Positions 4,152 to 6,577 of a stretch of 6,577 bases of DNA are shown here, in pieces. The number at the start of each line of letters is the position of its first letter. Positions within the stretch are counted from its first letter, which is position 1. Source of the stretch: Candidatus Iainarchaeum sp. (GTDB lineage Archaea; Iainarchaeota; Iainarchaeia; Iainarchaeales; Iainarchaeaceae); the NCBI GenBank assembly GCA_013331625.1, contig DUGC01000113.1:10496-17072 (forward strand), read 5' to 3'. The notes under the pieces were generated by a model, which saw only the letters and a list, made by a program, of their open reading frames with translations, did no database searches and was not told where the DNA came from. The translations under genes were made by a program, and so were the position numbers.

Positions 4152-6287
4152 ATGGAATGGAAAACGTTGCCAATATTTTTCGTTGCAATTTCTGCAGTTC
4201 TGGTTGCAGGGTGCGTGGCAGACAACGGTGATGGCGATGTCAGCGCCAATATTGTTGCAAGTGACCAGAACCTGGCAGATTCACAAATCACCCTTAACCG
4301 GGTAGATTCGCCCCAGGACGCATGGATTGCAGTATTTTCCGATTCTGATGGCGAGAGGGGCGAGCTTTTAGGTTATGCTCCCGTGAATAAAGGCCAAAAC
4401 AGCAATGTCAGGGTCAATATTGATATCAATCAGGTGCAAAATATCAGCCAGAGTGTAATTGTGCAGCTCTTTTCAAGGCAGGGGGGCGTGAACACTTTTG
4501 ATGTCAATGTCAGCCAGCCTATAACTGTCAACAACTCGGTAGTTGTAAAGACAATAGTGATAACGCGGCAAAATGGGGGCGGCAATGGAGATGGCCAGAA
4601 TGCCAGCATTGATGTCGCAGACCAGAATGTATTGGATGATACCGTTACAGTTTCAAGCGTTACCTCGCCCCAGCGCGGATGGATAGTTATACACCGTGAT
4701 GAGAACGGGCAGGCGGGGGAAATTTTAGGATTTGCGCAAGTCCAGGCCGGAAATAATGCCAATGTTGTTGTCGATATCAATGGCACTGCTGAGCCGGGGA
4801 CGCAGGAGCAGCTTACCGCAATGCTGCACACTGATGCAGGGCAGCAGGGCACCTTTGAATTCCCGAACGGGGCTGATGCCCCGGTAACTGAGGATGGCGA
4901 GATAGTGCAAGAGGAGTTCACGGTAACCTGGCAGGAGTCAGGAGGGCTTGATAACAACCGCGCAATTGTGAATTTGCGGCTCATTGCCCAAGGGTTCACC
5001 TCCCCTGTTGCAATGGCCTCGCCAGATGACGGCACAGGCAGGCTTTTTGTCGCAGACCAAACCGGCCTCATTTATGCGCTGACCCCAAATGGCAACGGCT
5101 CATTTGAATCAGAGCTCCTTTTGGACCTTTCGGAAAACCTCGTGCCTTTGCAGGCAAATTATGACGAGCGCGGCCTGTTGGGGCTTGCATTGCACCCTGA
5201 CTTTGGGCAGAACGGGAAATTTTATGCTTACTATACGGCCCCGCTGCGTGAGGGGGCCCCAAGCGGTTTTGACCACACAAACAGGGTTTCCGAATTCACG
5301 CTTCCTGACGTTAACAGCAATGTTGCCGACCTGAATTCGGAGCGCATTATACTTGAAATTGACAATCCCCAGTTCAACCATAATGCAGGCCATATAATTT
5401 TCGGCCCCGACAATTACCTTTATGTCCCTACAGGGGACGGTGGAGGCAGCTATGACATCAGTGCAGGCCACAACCCTTCCATAGGGAATGCCCAGGATAA
5501 AAACTCGCTATTGGGTAAAATACTGCGCATAGATGTGGACTCACAGGATGCAAATGGCCTTTCATACGCAATCCCGTCTGACAACCCGTTCATAAATGGC
5601 GGCGGGCGCCCTGAAATATTTGCATTAGGCTTTCGCAACCCATTCCACCTAAGCTTTGATTCATTTACCGGAAGGCTCTATGCCTCGGATGCTGGGCAAT
5701 CGAGCTGGGAAGAGATAAACCTTGTTGAAAAGGGGCGCAATTACGGCTGGAATATAAAAGAAGGCAGCTACTGCACACAATTCCAGCAGGGGCAGTCCCC
5801 TTACGGGGAAGTTGGCGGTGAGAACAGCACAAGCCCATGCCCGGGCGAAGAAGACCAGAACCTTGGCCTCACAGATCCGGTAATCCAGTACCAGAATGCG
5901 GCACGCGAAGGCGGCATTGGCAGCGCTGTGATAGGCGGCTATGTCTACCGTGGGCAGATACAAAGCCTCTACAACAGGTACATATTCGGCGACCTGAGCA
6001 TGAGCTTGCAAAATCCTCAAGGCCTGCTATTAATATCAGAGCCTGTCACGGGGACACAGGAGCTGCTGGAGGCAAGTGAACTGCAAATCGGAAACTCAAA
6101 TGACGGAAGGCTGAACATGTTCGTGAAAGCCTTTGGCACAGACTCACAGCAGGAAATCTATGTTCTCACTTCCGGGGTGATCGGCCCGGGCGGCACAACC
6201 GGAAAAGTATACAAGCTTACTGAAAGCACCAACAACCAAAATACCTCCAACTCGCAGCAAAACACAGCAACAGACCCGAATTACTGA
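4152..6287 (+). CDS. Lipoprotein: two DUF7282 domains plus PQQ-type sugar dehydrogenase
   Basis: 711 residues. The start at ATG 4152 gives a compact signal peptide ending in the lipobox VAGC (Cys21) and has GGTGGG four bases upstream; an ATG at 4137 is an alternative. Two DUF7282-like Ig/beta domains follow at about 31-138 and 151-260, each with a DxxxVxSPQ-type strand, a 'WI-V...D' strand and a 'LG-A-V' strand, joined by a Gly/Asn linker (142-150). Residues about 271-690 form a beta-propeller of the soluble glucose/sorbosone dehydrogenase family (GSDH, YliI, HHIP-like). Landmarks are DERGLLGLALHPDF (338-351), FNHNAGHIIFGPD with likely catalytic His410, TGD (427-429), FALGFRNPFHLSFD with Arg495, WEEINL (519-524) and NYGW (530-533). 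C541 and C563 may form a disulfide. The enzyme would oxidise sugars outside the cell using PQQ and Ca2+; the substrate is unknown. The N/Q/S/T-rich tail (692-711) is probably disordered. Confidence 0.93.
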   Translation: MEWKTLPIFFVAISAVLVAGCVADNGDGDVSANIVASDQNLADSQITLNRVDSPQDAWIAVFSDSDGERGELLGYAPVNKGQNSNVRVNIDINQVQNISQSVIVQLFSRQGGVNTFDVNVSQPITVNNSVVVKTIVITRQNGGGNGDGQNASIDVADQNVLDDTVTVSSVTSPQRGWIVIHRDENGQAGEILGFAQVQAGNNANVVVDINGTAEPGTQEQLTAMLHTDAGQQGTFEFPNGADAPVTEDGEIVQEEFTVTWQESGGLDNNRAIVNLRLIAQGFTSPVAMASPDDGTGRLFVADQTGLIYALTPNGNGSFESELLLDLSENLVPLQANYDERGLLGLALHPDFGQNGKFYAYYTAPLREGAPSGFDHTNRVSEFTLPDVNSNVADLNSERIILEIDNPQFNHNAGHIIFGPDNYLYVPTGDGGGSYDISAGHNPSIGNAQDKNSLLGKILRIDVDSQDANGLSYAIPSDNPFINGGGRPEIFALGFRNPFHLSFDSFTGRLYASDAGQSSWEEINLVEKGRNYGWNIKEGSYCTQFQQGQSPYGEVGGENSTSPCPGEEDQNLGLTDPVIQYQNAAREGGIGSAVIGGYVYRGQIQSLYNRYIFGDLSMSLQNPQGLLLISEPVTGTQELLEASELQIGNSNDGRLNMFVKAFGTDSQQEIYVLTSGVIGPGGTTGKVYKLTESTNNQNTSNSQQNTATDPNY

Positions 6288-6308
6288 ACCAACAGCAACC
6301 CTAATTCA

Positions 6309-6344
6309 CGGCAGCCCCGGCACTTAAAGGCCCGGTGGCTGCCG
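6309..6344 (+). terminator. Strong hairpin after the dehydrogenase gene
   Basis: CGGCAGCC (6309-6316) pairs perfectly with GGCTGCCG (6337-6344). CCGG (6317-6320) then pairs with CCGG (6332-6335), leaving one bulged base (6336) and an 11-base loop. The hairpin begins 22 bases after the stop. Only TTTT (6358-6361) follows nearby, so it may stabilise the 3' end of the mRNA rather than terminate by itself; a T-run lies further on. Confidence 0.55.
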
Positions 6345-6432
6345 CTGCTTCTCCTGATTTTAAAAATCGCTTCCGGCCAACAATGGCCCTAATTTAGCCT
6401 TGGATGCAAAATCTGCACGGATTGAAATTTCC

Positions 6433-6442
6433 TGTTTTTTTA
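6433..6442 (+). terminator. T-run between dehydrogenase gene and tRNA
   Basis: A G followed by an eight- to nine-base T-run, ending in AAG, lies about 150 bases past the dehydrogenase stop and just upstream of the tRNA promoter. Archaeal RNA polymerase can terminate at such tracts, which would insulate the tRNA gene. The assignment rests on the tract alone. Confidence 0.35.
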
Positions 6443-6469
6443 AGCGAAACAATACGTCCGATCTCAAGG

Positions 6470-6478
6470 AATATATAG
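6470..6478 (+). promoter_or_regulatory. TATA box of the tRNA gene
   Basis: AATATATAG is centred about 36 bases before the first tRNA base. With a usual spacing of about 26 bases, transcription would start near 6500 and leave a 5' leader of about ten bases for RNase P. It is the closest match in the window to the canonical archaeal TATA box. Confidence 0.6.
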
Positions 6479-6510
6479 CTTACTATGCCTATACCCTTAA
6501 GCGAAATTGC

Positions 6511-6577
6511 GGGCCGATAGCTCAGACAGCCAGAGCGTTCCCTTCGCAAGGGAGAGGCGCCGGGTGCAAGTCCCGGT
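6511..6577 (+). tRNA. tRNA-Ala(CGC), 3' end cut by the window
   Basis: The cloverleaf folds as acceptor GGGCCGA (6511-6517), D stem GCTC/GAGC with a 9-base loop, anticodon stem TTCCC/GGGAG (one G-U) with loop TTCGCAA, a 5-base variable region, T stem CCGGG/CCCGG with loop TGCAAGT, and the first base of the 3' acceptor strand. Anticodon CGC reads GCG (Ala). The third acceptor base is G, consistent with the G3-U70 identity pair of alanine tRNAs, but base 70 lies outside the window. The missing 3' end is about six bases plus discriminator. The D loop (AGACAGCCA) lacks the usual GG pair and the T loop has G at position 55, both unusual. Confidence 0.85.

Noticed and set aside
4430..5071. 213-residue open frame antisense to the dehydrogenase gene
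   Set aside because: It lies fully opposite DUF7282 and linker coding sequence, has no recognisable domain, and its Ser/Pro/Thr-rich composition is what antisense reading of such a gene gives.

Overview
The window looks archaeal, most likely a DPANN-type genome such as Diapherotrites or Micrarchaeota; the lineage is inferred and low confidence. Supporting signs are TATA-like boxes about 26 bases upstream of start codons that have no ribosome binding site (leaderless mRNAs), G-rich archaeal Shine-Dalgarno sites, DUF7282 domains, an Hsp20 protein, and a Cys motif (CGDxxC...CxxDC) that I associate with archaeal surface proteins.

Layout. Bases 1-226 hold no supported gene. They carry two related 8-bp hairpins with TTTA loops, whose stems differ by compensatory base-pair changes, plus the possible right half of a third at the window edge. 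They resemble right ends / omega-RNA 3' ends of IS200/IS605 (TnpB) elements. Next is a minus-strand two-gene unit (806 down to 227): a small ElaB/YqjD (DUF883)-like tail-anchored protein, then a two-helix membrane protein. Divergent from it is a family-4 glycosyltransferase (984-2324, +). This converges on an Hsp20 chaperone (2802-2341, -). The 216-base gap beyond hsp20 is AT-rich and holds divergent promoters, paired direct repeats and a perfect 8-bp inverted repeat.

From 3019 to 6287 three plus-strand genes encode envelope proteins: a lipoprotein with a Cys motif and a BP74-like (calmodulin-binding-protein-type) domain, a four-helix YjdF/VanZ-like (DUF2238) membrane protein, and a 711-residue lipoprotein joining two DUF7282 domains to a PQQ-type sugar dehydrogenase beta-propeller. 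The first two are 34 bases apart and probably cotranscribed; the third probably has its own promoter. A strong hairpin follows the last gene, and the window ends inside a tRNA-Ala(CGC) gene with its own TATA box.

Functionally the window is mostly cell surface and stress: two surface lipoproteins, three small membrane proteins, a sugar transferase and a chaperone. I see no classical defence system. The most unusual parts are the covarying hairpins at the left edge, the BP74-like archaeal lipoprotein and the DUF7282-dehydrogenase fusion.
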